30,522 bases of DNA, taken from assembly GCA_046484975.1 (NCBI GenBank), contig JAWOHX010000052.1:1-30522 (forward strand). Direction: 5' to 3'. This document shows, piece by piece, positions 1-7,763 of the stretch. Each line of letters begins with the position of its first letter. The stretch's first letter is position 1. The DNA is from JAWOHX01 sp046484975 (GTDB lineage Bacteria > Bacillota > Clostridia > DUPQ01). Position numbers and translations under genes: made by a program. The notes under the pieces were generated by a model. It was given only the letters and a program-made list of their open reading frames with translations, was not told the DNA's origin and made no database searches.

Positions 1-127
1 CACCACTCCGCCGCCTCCGCCCCCGGCCCGTGGACATCGAGGCACGCCTCCGCCCGTGCCCCCCGCCGTGCGACCCCGTCGGGCCGCACCGCGCTCCCGG
101 CCGCTCGGCGACTCGCGGTCCCCCGGG
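1..127. other. Foreign GC-rich end segment (probable chimera)
   Basis: This segment is extremely GC-rich, unlike the roughly 50% GC of the following 30 kb. It joins in the middle of carA: recognisable CarA sequence begins abruptly at about 128-131, and the usual first 80-90 residues of the protein are absent. The frame stays open across the junction only by chance. One minus-strand frame has GC-rich third codon positions, as in an actinobacterial-type gene, but I recognise no protein. Most likely this is an assembly or library chimera rather than part of this genome. The breakpoint is known only to within about ten bases. Confidence 0.75.
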
Positions 128-970
128 AGCTGTAAAATACCCAGCAACTTCAGGAGTGAGACAACACTGGATGAATACATGAGCAGGCACATGGTGCCCG
201 GCATCGAGGGGATCGACACCAGACAAGTCACAAGGATCATCCGGGAAAAAGGCACGATGAAGGGCGCCATTGTACAAGGCGGGCCATCCATTCCGGAAGG
301 TCTCATGGAGAAAATCCACCGCTATGAAATAAAAAACCCGGTGAGGTCGGTGACTGCAAAGCAGAAATACCGGGTTGCAGGAACAGGATGCAGGGTGGCA
401 CTGATGGATTTCGGCCTGAAGAGGAATATCATCCGGAGTCTTGAGAAAAGGAACATGGACATCACGGTATTTCCATCTGATGTGTCTTCCGGAGAAATCC
501 TCTCCGGCATGTTCGACGGGCTGGTCTTAAGCAACGGGCCGGGCGATCCGAAGGATTGCAAGGATGAAATTCAATGCCTGAAGGAAGTCATCGGGAAGAT
601 ACCTGTCTTTGGAATATGCCTTGGCCACCAACTGGCCGCCCTGGCTCTGGGCGGGGATACGGAAAAGCTGAAATACGGGCACAGGGGAAGCAATCACCCC
701 GTAAAGGACCTTCTGAAGGGGAATGTATATATCACCAGCCAGAACCATGGGTATGCGGTGATCGGAACCAGCCTTGATGAAAAAGAGATTGCAATCACCC
801 ACTTCAACATGAACGATGGAACCGTGGAGGGATTCAGACACCTGGCACATCCCCTGTTCACCGTCCAATTTCATCCGGAGGCTTCTCCGGGTCCCGGTGA
901 CACGGGATATCTGTTCGATGATTTCCAGCGGATGATGAAGGATTGCATGAAGGGAGGACAACATGCCTAA
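128..970 (+). CDS. carA: Carbamoyl-phosphate synthase small (glutaminase) subunit, 5'-truncated
   Basis: CarA hydrolyses glutamine and passes ammonia to CarB, giving carbamoyl phosphate for pyrimidines and arginine. The visible part starts at the conserved IPSNFRSE / TLDEY segment and continues through GIEGIDTR and the class I glutamine amidotransferase domain. The nucleophile cysteine lies in GICLGHQ (codon at 617-619), and the His and Glu of the triad lie in FHPEA (872-880). SNGPGDP and SQNHGYAV are also present. The glutaminase half is therefore complete, but roughly the first 80-90 residues are missing because the contig switches to foreign DNA at about 128. An in-frame ATG at 56 lies in that foreign DNA and is not the real start. 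The stop overlaps the carB start by 8 bases, indicating translational coupling. Any promoter or PyrR-type attenuator would lie upstream of the break. Confidence 0.95.
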   Translation, partial: SCKIPSNFRSETTLDEYMSRHMVPGIEGIDTRQVTRIIREKGTMKGAIVQGGPSIPEGLMEKIHRYEIKNPVRSVTAKQKYRVAGTGCRVALMDFGLKRNIIRSLEKRNMDITVFPSDVSSGEILSGMFDGLVLSNGPGDPKDCKDEIQCLKEVIGKIPVFGICLGHQLAALALGGDTEKLKYGHRGSNHPVKDLLKGNVYITSQNHGYAVIGTSLDEKEIAITHFNMNDGTVEGFRHLAHPLFTVQFHPEASPGPGDTGYLFDDFQRMMKDCMKGGQHA

Positions 971-3900
971 AAGAAGCGATATCCGGAAGGTCCTCGTCAT
1001 CGGATCCGGTCCCATCATCATAGGGCAGGCGGCGGAATTTGATTATGCGGGAACCCAGGCCTGCACCGCTCTGAAGCAGGAAGGCATCGAGACCGTGCTC
1101 TTCAACAGCAATCCGGCCACCATCATGACCGACACGAACATTGCAGGCAAGATATACATCGAGCCCATGAACATCGAGGTCCTGAAGAAAATACTGATGG
1201 ATGAGCGACCCGACAGCATCCTGCCGACTTTGGGAGGCCAGACGGGGCTGAACCTGGCCATGGAAATATTTGAGACCGGATTGACGGAAAAGATGGGGAT
1301 TCGTCTCCTTGGCACTTCAGTGAAAGCAATCCGAATGGCGGAGGACAGGCAGGAATTCAAGGATACCATGGAAAGCATCGGGCAGCCTGTTATCGCAAGC
1401 AAGGTGGTGACCAACATCCAGGACGCCCTTGCCTTTGCTGAGGTGATTGAATATCCTGTCATTGTCCGGCCAGCCTACACTCTCGGAGGCACAGGCGGCG
1501 GGATCGCCCAGGACAGTTCGGAATTAAAGGAAATCGGAATCAATGGCATACGGGCAAGCAGGGTTGGACAGATCCTTGTGGAAAAATGCATCTCCGGATG
1601 GAAAGAAATTGAGTACGAGGTCATACGGGACGGGGTTGGCAATGTCATTACCGTCTGCAACATGGAGAATATCGATCCCGTGGGGGTGCATACCGGGGAC
1701 AGCATCGTCGTTGCACCATCACAGACATTATCAGACAAGGAATATCAAATGCTGCGGACTTCCGCCCATGAGATTATCACGAAACTGGAAATCGAAGGCG
1801 GATGCAATGTTCAGTTCGCATTGGATCCTTTCAGCTTTGATTATGCTGTCATTGAGGTCAACCCACGGCTCAGCAGGTCCTCCGCCCTTGCTTCCAAAGC
1901 CACTGGATATCCCATTGCGAAAGTGGCCACCAAGATCGCCATAGGTTATCATCTGGACGAAATCCTCAACGAGGTTACTGGAAAGACCTATGCCTGCTTT
2001 GAACCTTCCCTGGATTATCTGGTGGTGAAAATTCCCAGATGGCCTTTCGACAAGTTTGTGAAGGCCAAGCGCTTGCTTGGGACGCAGATGAAAGCCACAG
2101 GGGAAGTCATGGCCCTGGGCAACTCCATGGAATCCGCCCTGCTCAAAGCGCTGCGATCCCTGGAACTGAACACCTATTCCTTTGACCAGCCCTTCGTGTC
2201 GGACATGAGTGTGGGGGAACTGAGGGAGAGGCTTAAAAAAGTGGACGATATGCGCCTTTTCGTCCTGGCGGAAGCCATCAGGAAGGGAGTGGGCATCCAG
2301 GAAATATATGATACGACCATGGTGGATAAATTCTTTCTCCATGCCATCAGAAACATCGTCGAAAGGGAGGAAAAACTGAAGACCATGCAAAAGACGGACC
2401 TTTCGCCGGAGGAGTTTCTTGAACTGAAGAAACTGGGATTTGCCGACAGGGAAATCGCCAGGTTTCTCAGAACCGGGGAAAAGGAAATCCGTCATATGAG
2501 GCTAACCCACGGCATCAAGGCTTCCTTCAAGATGGTGGATACCTGTGCTGCGGAATTTGAAGCCATGACCCCCTACTATTATTCCACCTACGACACGGAC
2601 AGCGAATCCCGTGCAAGCGAAAGGGAGAAGGTGCTGGTCATCGGCTCCGGCCCCATCCGCATTGGCCAGGGAATTGAGTTTGACTACTGCAGTGTTCATT
2701 GCATCTGGGCATTGAAGGAACTTGGCTATGAGACCATCATCATCAACAACAACCCCGAAACCGTGAGCACGGATTTCGATACCGCGGACAAACTGTATTT
2801 TGAGCCATTGACCGAGGAGGATGTACGGAATGTCGTTGAAACAGAAAAACCCATGGGAGCCATCGTGCAATTCGGCGGACAGACAGCCATCAAGCTGGCC
2901 AAGGCCTTGTCCGGCATGGGAGTCGCCATACTCGGCACGAGCCTGGAGAACACGGACAAGGCGGAGGACAGGGAAAAATTCGATGCCATGCTTGGGAAAA
3001 TCGGCATTCCGAGGCCAGAGGGAAAAACGGTTTTCACAAGGGATGAGGCAGTGGAAGCGGCCAGGGGGCTGATATATCCGGTTCTTGTGAGGCCGTCCTA
3101 TGTCCTGGGGGGACAGGGGATGGAAATCGCGTATGATGACCAGGACATGGTGGAGTACATGGACATCATCAACATCAACACACAGGAACATCCCATTCTC
3201 GTCGACAAATATATGATGGGCCGGGAAATCGAAGTGGATGCCATCTGTGATGGAGAGGATATCCTGATTCCGGGTATCATGGAGCATCTTGAGAGGGCTG
3301 GTGTCCATTCCGGGGACAGCATTTCCATATACCCGCCGGTCTCACTGAGCGAAAGGTTGAAAAAAAGCATCCATGCCCATACCTGTGCCATTGCAAGGGA
3401 ACTTGGAATCATTGGCATGATGAACGTGCAGTATATCCTCTGCAACGAGGAACTGTATGTGATAGAAGTGAACCCCAGGTCAAGCCGGACGGTTCCTTAC
3501 ATCAGCAAGGTCACTGGGATCCCGGTGGTGAGGCTTGCGACCCAGGCAATCATGGGGAAAAAGATCAAGGACATGGGCTATGGATTGGGTATTTTCCCTG
3601 AAAGCAAATATTTTGCCGTGAAAGTCCCGGTCTTCTCCTTTGAAAAACTCCAGGACGTGGACGCCACCCTTGGACCGGAGATGAAATCCACTGGAGAGGT
3701 TCTTGGGATCGGCAGGATATACAAAGAAGCGGTGTTCAAAGGCCTGCTGGCAAGCGGAATGACCATTCACAAGGACAGGAAAGCCGTCCTGATGACGGTA
3801 AGGGACACAGACAAGCAGGAATTGGTTCCCATCGCAGAAAGCCTTGAAAGAGCCGGGTATACGCTGTATGCCACCGGAAAGACAGCCCTGTCCCTGAACA

Positions 3901-4199
3901 AGCAGGGGATAGCGACCAGCGTCGTTAAAAAAATCGGGGAGCAAGGCACGGACATCATCACCCTGATGGAGAGCGCAAGACTCTGCGCGGTCATCAATAC
4001 ACCCACGAAAGGGAGAAAGCCTGAACGGGACGGATTCAAGATCAGAAGGAAATCCGTGGAGACCTCCATCCCCTGCCTGACATCCCTTGATACTGCCAGG
4101 GCTTTTGTGAAATGCCTGGAGGAGAATGTGGACATACGGACGATGGAGGTTCTGGAACTCGGTCTCATGGAAAGGGGAGTACAACATGAAAAGGACTGA
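963..4199 (+). CDS. carB: Carbamoyl-phosphate synthase large subunit
   Basis: The 1078-residue protein has the usual full length for CarB, which makes carbamoyl phosphate from bicarbonate, ammonia and two ATP. It shows the internal duplication of the family. The N-terminal half begins VLVIGSGPIIIGQAAEFDYAG (from about residue 10), with FNSNPATIMTD and PTLGGQTGLN. The second half begins VLVIGSGPIRIGQGIEFDYC (about residue 553), with NNNPETVSTDFD. Each half carries an ATP-grasp domain with EVNPR (EVNPRLSRSSALASK and EVNPRSSRTVPYISK). The C-terminus, from about residue 938, is the allosteric MGS-like domain with YATGKTA. The gene overlaps carA by 8 bases and pyrK by 14 bases, so carA-carB-pyrK-pyrD reads as one operon. 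Nothing is missing. Confidence 0.98.
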   Translation: MPKRSDIRKVLVIGSGPIIIGQAAEFDYAGTQACTALKQEGIETVLFNSNPATIMTDTNIAGKIYIEPMNIEVLKKILMDERPDSILPTLGGQTGLNLAMEIFETGLTEKMGIRLLGTSVKAIRMAEDRQEFKDTMESIGQPVIASKVVTNIQDALAFAEVIEYPVIVRPAYTLGGTGGGIAQDSSELKEIGINGIRASRVGQILVEKCISGWKEIEYEVIRDGVGNVITVCNMENIDPVGVHTGDSIVVAPSQTLSDKEYQMLRTSAHEIITKLEIEGGCNVQFALDPFSFDYAVIEVNPRLSRSSALASKATGYPIAKVATKIAIGYHLDEILNEVTGKTYACFEPSLDYLVVKIPRWPFDKFVKAKRLLGTQMKATGEVMALGNSMESALLKALRSLELNTYSFDQPFVSDMSVGELRERLKKVDDMRLFVLAEAIRKGVGIQEIYDTTMVDKFFLHAIRNIVEREEKLKTMQKTDLSPEEFLELKKLGFADREIARFLRTGEKEIRHMRLTHGIKASFKMVDTCAAEFEAMTPYYYSTYDTDSESRASEREKVLVIGSGPIRIGQGIEFDYCSVHCIWALKELGYETIIINNNPETVSTDFDTADKLYFEPLTEEDVRNVVETEKPMGAIVQFGGQTAIKLAKALSGMGVAILGTSLENTDKAEDREKFDAMLGKIGIPRPEGKTVFTRDEAVEAARGLIYPVLVRPSYVLGGQGMEIAYDDQDMVEYMDIININTQEHPILVDKYMMGREIEVDAICDGEDILIPGIMEHLERAGVHSGDSISIYPPVSLSERLKKSIHAHTCAIARELGIIGMMNVQYILCNEELYVIEVNPRSSRTVPYISKVTGIPVVRLATQAIMGKKIKDMGYGLGIFPESKYFAVKVPVFSFEKLQDVDATLGPEMKSTGEVLGIGRIYKEAVFKGLLASGMTIHKDRKAVLMTVRDTDKQELVPIAESLERAGYTLYATGKTALSLNKQGIATSVVKKIGEQGTDIITLMESARLCAVINTPTKGRKPERDGFKIRRKSVETSIPCLTSLDTARAFVKCLEENVDIRTMEVLELGLMERGVQHEKD

Positions 4200-4977
4200 T
4201 GCGCTGCTCAAGGAATCCATATGCGTCCGTCATGATGTATTCCGCTTCATCCTGGAGGATCCATATATAGCGGAAAAGGCGGAACCCGGACAGTTTGTCG
4301 CCGTCAGGTGCTCAGACGCCATGGACATGGTTCTACGCCGCCCGTTGAGCATTTATGACACGGACATAGGCCGGGGGGAATTCGAATTGGTGTTTCAGGT
4401 CAAAGGAGAGGGAACCAGGAGACTTTCCATGAAAAAACCCGGGGAAACGGTGGATGTCATCGGCCCTTTGGGCACAGGTTTCCGGATGGATGAACGCCAT
4501 GGGAAAATTGCCCTCGTGGGAGGAGGAATCGGGATTTTCCCATTGCATTTCCTGGCAAAGAGGCTGCAAGGAATCCATGTGGACTATTATGCCGGGTTCC
4601 AGTGTGCTGACTCCGTAATATTGCTGGATGAATTCTCTGAAGTCGTCGACAGGGTTTTCCTGTGCAGTGATGACGGCAGCTGCGGGCTGCAAGGGTATGT
4701 GACAGAAAGCTTCCGGAACAACTGCCTGGGGGAGGGATATGACATGATCTATACCTGCGGGCCGGATGTAATGATGGGGAAAGTGGCCAAAACGGCTGCA
4801 GAGGCAGGCTGTCTTTGCCAGGTATCCCTGGAGGAACGGATGGGGTGCGGCATCGGGGCATGCCTGGTATGCGCATGCCGGGTCAGGAAAAACGGACAGG
4901 AGGAGATGCTCCATGTGTGCAAGGACGGCCCGGTTTTCTATGGGCATGAAATATATGGCAAGGATGGAGACGAATGA
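4186..4977 (+). CDS. pyrK: Dihydroorotate dehydrogenase B, electron-transfer subunit
   Basis: PyrK is the FAD and [2Fe-2S] subunit that moves electrons from PyrDB to NAD+. The chosen ATG at 4186 follows an AGGGGAG ribosome site and gives 263 residues; an in-frame ATG at 4126 would only add carB-overlapping sequence. The ferredoxin-reductase-like FAD site is RPLSIYD, and the nucleotide-binding loop is GGGIGIFPL. The cluster ligands are C221, C226, C229 and C245 in the family pattern C-x4-C-x2-C-x15-C, after LEERMGCGIGAC. The stop overlaps the pyrD start (ATGA). Its presence means this organism uses the class 1B, NAD-dependent dihydroorotate dehydrogenase, as is common in Bacillota. Confidence 0.96.
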   Translation: MKRTDALLKESICVRHDVFRFILEDPYIAEKAEPGQFVAVRCSDAMDMVLRRPLSIYDTDIGRGEFELVFQVKGEGTRRLSMKKPGETVDVIGPLGTGFRMDERHGKIALVGGGIGIFPLHFLAKRLQGIHVDYYAGFQCADSVILLDEFSEVVDRVFLCSDDGSCGLQGYVTESFRNNCLGEGYDMIYTCGPDVMMGKVAKTAAEAGCLCQVSLEERMGCGIGACLVCACRVRKNGQEEMLHVCKDGPVFYGHEIYGKDGDE

Positions 4978-5897
4978 ATAAGACAGCAGACCTGAGGGTT
5001 GATCTCTGTGGAATCACATTGAAAAATCCTGTCATTGCTGCCAGCGGTACCTATGGCTTTGGCAGGGAATACAGCCTTCTGACCGATCTGAACAAAGTTG
5101 GCGGCATCGCGGTGAAAGGACTGACGCTTCAGCCCAGACAGGGGAACAAATCCCCAAGGATTGTTGAGACTCCTTCCGGGATCCTTAACAGTGTCGGTCT
5201 GCAGAATCCAGGGGTGGATGCTTTCATCCGCGAAGAGCTCCCCTTCCTGAGGGGATACGACACGAAGATCATTGTGAACATCGCGGGGAACACCATGGAG
5301 GAATATGTGGAGATGGCCGTCAGGTTGGAAGATGCGGACATCGATTTCATAGAGCTGAACATTTCCTGCCCGAATGTCAGGCAGGGATGCGCCTCCTTTG
5401 GGGCCACGAGGGAAGGAACGTACGGCATTACAAAAGCAGTGAGGATGGCCACGGATAAGCCATTGATCGTCAAACTGACCCCGAACGTGACGGACATCGG
5501 GGAAATATCCCGTGCAGCGGAGGAAGGCGGGGCCGATTGCATTTCCTTGATCAACACAATGACCGGGATGGTCATCGACACGTCGACCTGCAGGCCTGTC
5601 CTGGCCAACAACACAGGCGGCCTTTCAGGTCCGGCCGTGCGACCGGTGGCTCTACGGATGACTTATGAGGCGGTGCAATCCGTCGGAATCCCTGTCATCG
5701 GAATGGGTGGGATCACCTGCGGGGATGATGCCTTGCAGTTTATTATTGCGGGAGCACATGCTATAATGATTGGAACATGGAATTTCATGGACCCGGATGC
5801 CCTTGCCAGAACAGTGAGGGAGATGGAAACCCATCTTCTCCATCATGGATTGAAAAGCATCGGGGCATTGAGAAATACAATTATTCTAAATGGGTGA
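4974..5897 (+). CDS. pyrD: Dihydroorotate dehydrogenase B, catalytic subunit
   Basis: This FMN enzyme oxidises dihydroorotate to orotate as the partner of PyrK. The 307 residues fit class 1B. Diagnostic features are ASGTYGFG near the N-terminus, GIAVKGLT, the substrate-loop segment LNSVGLQNPGV, and NISCPNV, where C132 is the catalytic base (class 1A also uses Cys, class 2 uses Ser). KLTPNVTD, NNTGGLSGPAVRP and GMGGI follow, forming the FMN phosphate site near the C-terminus. It starts within the pyrK stop (ATGA). No pyrE or pyrF follows; the next gene is a histidine phosphatase, so the later steps must be encoded elsewhere. Confidence 0.97.
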   Translation: MNKTADLRVDLCGITLKNPVIAASGTYGFGREYSLLTDLNKVGGIAVKGLTLQPRQGNKSPRIVETPSGILNSVGLQNPGVDAFIREELPFLRGYDTKIIVNIAGNTMEEYVEMAVRLEDADIDFIELNISCPNVRQGCASFGATREGTYGITKAVRMATDKPLIVKLTPNVTDIGEISRAAEEGGADCISLINTMTGMVIDTSTCRPVLANNTGGLSGPAVRPVALRMTYEAVQSVGIPVIGMGGITCGDDALQFIIAGAHAIMIGTWNFMDPDALARTVREMETHLLHHGLKSIGALRNTIILNG

Positions 5898-5900
5898 AAA

Positions 5901-6551
5901 ATGGAAACAAGACTGTATTTGATCCGGCATGCGGAGTCGGAGGGAAATGTGAACGGGAATTTCAATGGATGGACAGACCTGCCATTGACTGAAAAAGGGA
6001 TACGGCAAGCCATCCTGCTCAAAGGCTTCCTTGAAGACAAAGCAATTGAGTGTGTCTACTCCAGTCCATTGAAAAGGGCTGCAAAGACATGCCAGATTGC
6101 TTTGCCTGCATTTATTTCAGATATTCATTTTGATGAGCGGCTCAAAGAGATCAACGGGGGACTCTGGGAAGGAACAAGATGGGATGTCCTCATGCGTCAA
6201 TGGGAAAAAGAATATCAGCTGTGGGTGGAGGTTCCTTCCCGGATGACCATGCCGGAAGGGGAGAGCGTGAAAACCATGTACGACCGGTCGACCCGGGCCA
6301 TTGAAGAAATACTCCGGGAACAAAAAGGCCGATGCATTGCCGTCTTCACACACGGGACGGTCCTCAGGGCCCTTATCGCGCATCTGCTTCACCAGGACAT
6401 CCAAGCCCTGGATGGGATCAGATGGCACGAGAATGCCTCCGTGACATGCATTGTGATAGATCAGGAAAGGACATCCATGGCTTATGAAGGAAACAGTTCC
6501 TTTTTGGATGACGGGACGGCCACCATCAGGAATGCAAAATGGAACAAGTAG
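5901..6551 (+). CDS. Histidine phosphatase family protein (phosphoglycerate mutase-like)
   Basis: The 216-residue protein has the histidine phosphatase (branch 1) signature LIRHAESEGN at the N-terminus, with H10 as the phosphorylated residue. It also has a second catalytic region FTHGTVLRAL (H151), the phosphate-pocket arginine in SSPLKRA, and the conserved NGGLWEG. The family includes cofactor-dependent phosphoglycerate mutases, alpha-ribazole phosphatases and nucleotide or sugar phosphatases, and sequence alone does not choose between them. The ATG lies 3 bases after the pyrD stop and overlaps a GGGTGA ribosome site, so it is the last gene of the pyrimidine operon. A phosphatase acting on a nucleotide or other phosphomonoester is therefore an inference from context only. 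Confidence 0.88.
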   Translation: METRLYLIRHAESEGNVNGNFNGWTDLPLTEKGIRQAILLKGFLEDKAIECVYSSPLKRAAKTCQIALPAFISDIHFDERLKEINGGLWEGTRWDVLMRQWEKEYQLWVEVPSRMTMPEGESVKTMYDRSTRAIEEILREQKGRCIAVFTHGTVLRALIAHLLHQDIQALDGIRWHENASVTCIVIDQERTSMAYEGNSSFLDDGTATIRNAKWNK

Positions 6552-6603
6552 TTTTCTGGCTCCTGGAAGAAATCCCCCATAAATTCATGTCTTAACGTTT
6601 AGA

Positions 6604-6632
6604 TTGAATTTTAAAGATGGCTGGTATATATT
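6604..6632 (+). promoter_or_regulatory. Predicted sigma-A promoter for the Gfo/Idh oxidoreductase gene
   Basis: TTGAAT (6604-6609) and TATATT (6627-6632) are separated by exactly 17 bases in the 116-base gap after the pyrimidine operon. A start near 6639 would give a leader of about 29 bases with a GAAAGGAG ribosome site. The call rests on consensus matching only. Confidence 0.5.
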
Positions 6633-6667
6633 AATAAAGGCATTCATTTGCACGAAAGGAGCAGGAC

Positions 6668-7744
6668 ATGAAAAAACAATTGAGAGTCGCCATTCTCGGG
6701 CAGGGAAGAAGTGGATGGAAGATCCACGGGAAAAACTTCCTCCTACAGCCCCATCTTTTCCATACAGTGGCTGTGGTGGATCCCCTTGAGAACAGAAGGA
6801 AAGCAGCCGCCGCAAGATATGGCGATGATGTGGATACCTATGCGGATTACAGGGAACTGCTCCAAAGGAAAGACATCGACATGGTCGTCAATGCAACGCC
6901 CAGCCATCTTCACGTGGAAATCACGAAGCATCTTCTGGAGGCCGGATTCAATGTCCTGTGCGACAAGCCTGTTGCAAAAAACGCCAGTGAATTGAATCTT
7001 CTCATCGATACGGCCAGGGAAAACGGATGCGTATTCACGGTATTCCAACAGTCCAGATTCGCTGCGTATTTCACGGAGATTCAAAGGATCCTTGCATCGG
7101 GGGTTCTTGGAAGGCCGGTACAGATCAGCATCTCCTTCAGTGGATATTCCAGAAGATGGGACTGGCAGACCATCCAGTCATACAACGGGGGAAGCCTCTT
7201 GAACACAGGCCCGCATCCATTGGACCAGGCGCTTGTTCTTTTTGGGGAAGGAATGCCTGATGTCCGGTGTTACATGGACCGTGTCAACACCTTCGGGGAT
7301 GCGGAGGATTATGTAAAACTCATCCTGAGCGGAAAGGAAAAGCCGGTGATCGACATCGAGATTTCCTCCTGCCAGGCGTTTTCTCCCTTCACCTATAGCA
7401 TTCAGGGTTCCAAAGGAGGACTGAAAGGGACCATGGATCATATCGACTACAAATATTTCATCGAAGAGGAGCTTACTCCGCAGAAACTCATCAGGGAACC
7501 CCTTGAGGATGAGGACGGCGAACCGGGTTATTGTTCAGAGACCATCAACTGGCACGAGGGCACATGGGACTACAAGCAAGAGGAATACGGAACGTTTGCA
7601 GATATGACCGGAAAATTCTATGAGATGCTATATGAGCATATCGTGAATGACGGCCCCCTACTGGTCAGCCCTGATCAGGTGGTGCGGCAGATGGCGGTCA
7701 TTGAGGAATGCCACAGGCAGAATCCTTTGGATCGGTTTGTATAA
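6668..7744 (+). CDS. Gfo/Idh/MocA family oxidoreductase
   Basis: The 358-residue NAD(P)-dependent sugar-type dehydrogenase has an N-terminal Rossmann fold with the dinucleotide loop GQGRSG (residues 11-16). NATPSHLH follows, then the family's catalytic/cofactor motif CDKPVAKN, with K100 as the conserved Lys of the EKP-type motif. The C-terminal alpha/beta substrate domain contains SGYSRRWDWQT, NTGPHPLDQAL and a glutamate/aspartate-rich stretch before the end. His in TGPHPLDQ is the usual catalytic-region histidine. The substrate cannot be read from sequence; relatives act on inositols, sugar acids and UDP-sugars. The ATG follows GAAAGGAG with good spacing. The next gene starts 19 bases downstream on the same strand, so the two are probably co-transcribed. 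Confidence 0.93.
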   Translation: MKKQLRVAILGQGRSGWKIHGKNFLLQPHLFHTVAVVDPLENRRKAAAARYGDDVDTYADYRELLQRKDIDMVVNATPSHLHVEITKHLLEAGFNVLCDKPVAKNASELNLLIDTARENGCVFTVFQQSRFAAYFTEIQRILASGVLGRPVQISISFSGYSRRWDWQTIQSYNGGSLLNTGPHPLDQALVLFGEGMPDVRCYMDRVNTFGDAEDYVKLILSGKEKPVIDIEISSCQAFSPFTYSIQGSKGGLKGTMDHIDYKYFIEEELTPQKLIREPLEDEDGEPGYCSETINWHEGTWDYKQEEYGTFADMTGKFYEMLYEHIVNDGPLLVSPDQVVRQMAVIEECHRQNPLDRFV

Positions 7745-7763
7745 AAGACAAGGAAGGGTTAGT

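Noticed and set aside
56..130. ATG at 56 as the start of carA
   Set aside because: The codons from 56 to about 127 are foreign GC-rich sequence without CarA similarity; the true start is missing.
1731..4220. Long minus-strand open frames opposite carB (1731-2495, 2502-3308 and 3480-4220)
   Set aside because: They are antisense shadows of carB codon bias. None has a protein signature, and carB is intact on the plus strand.
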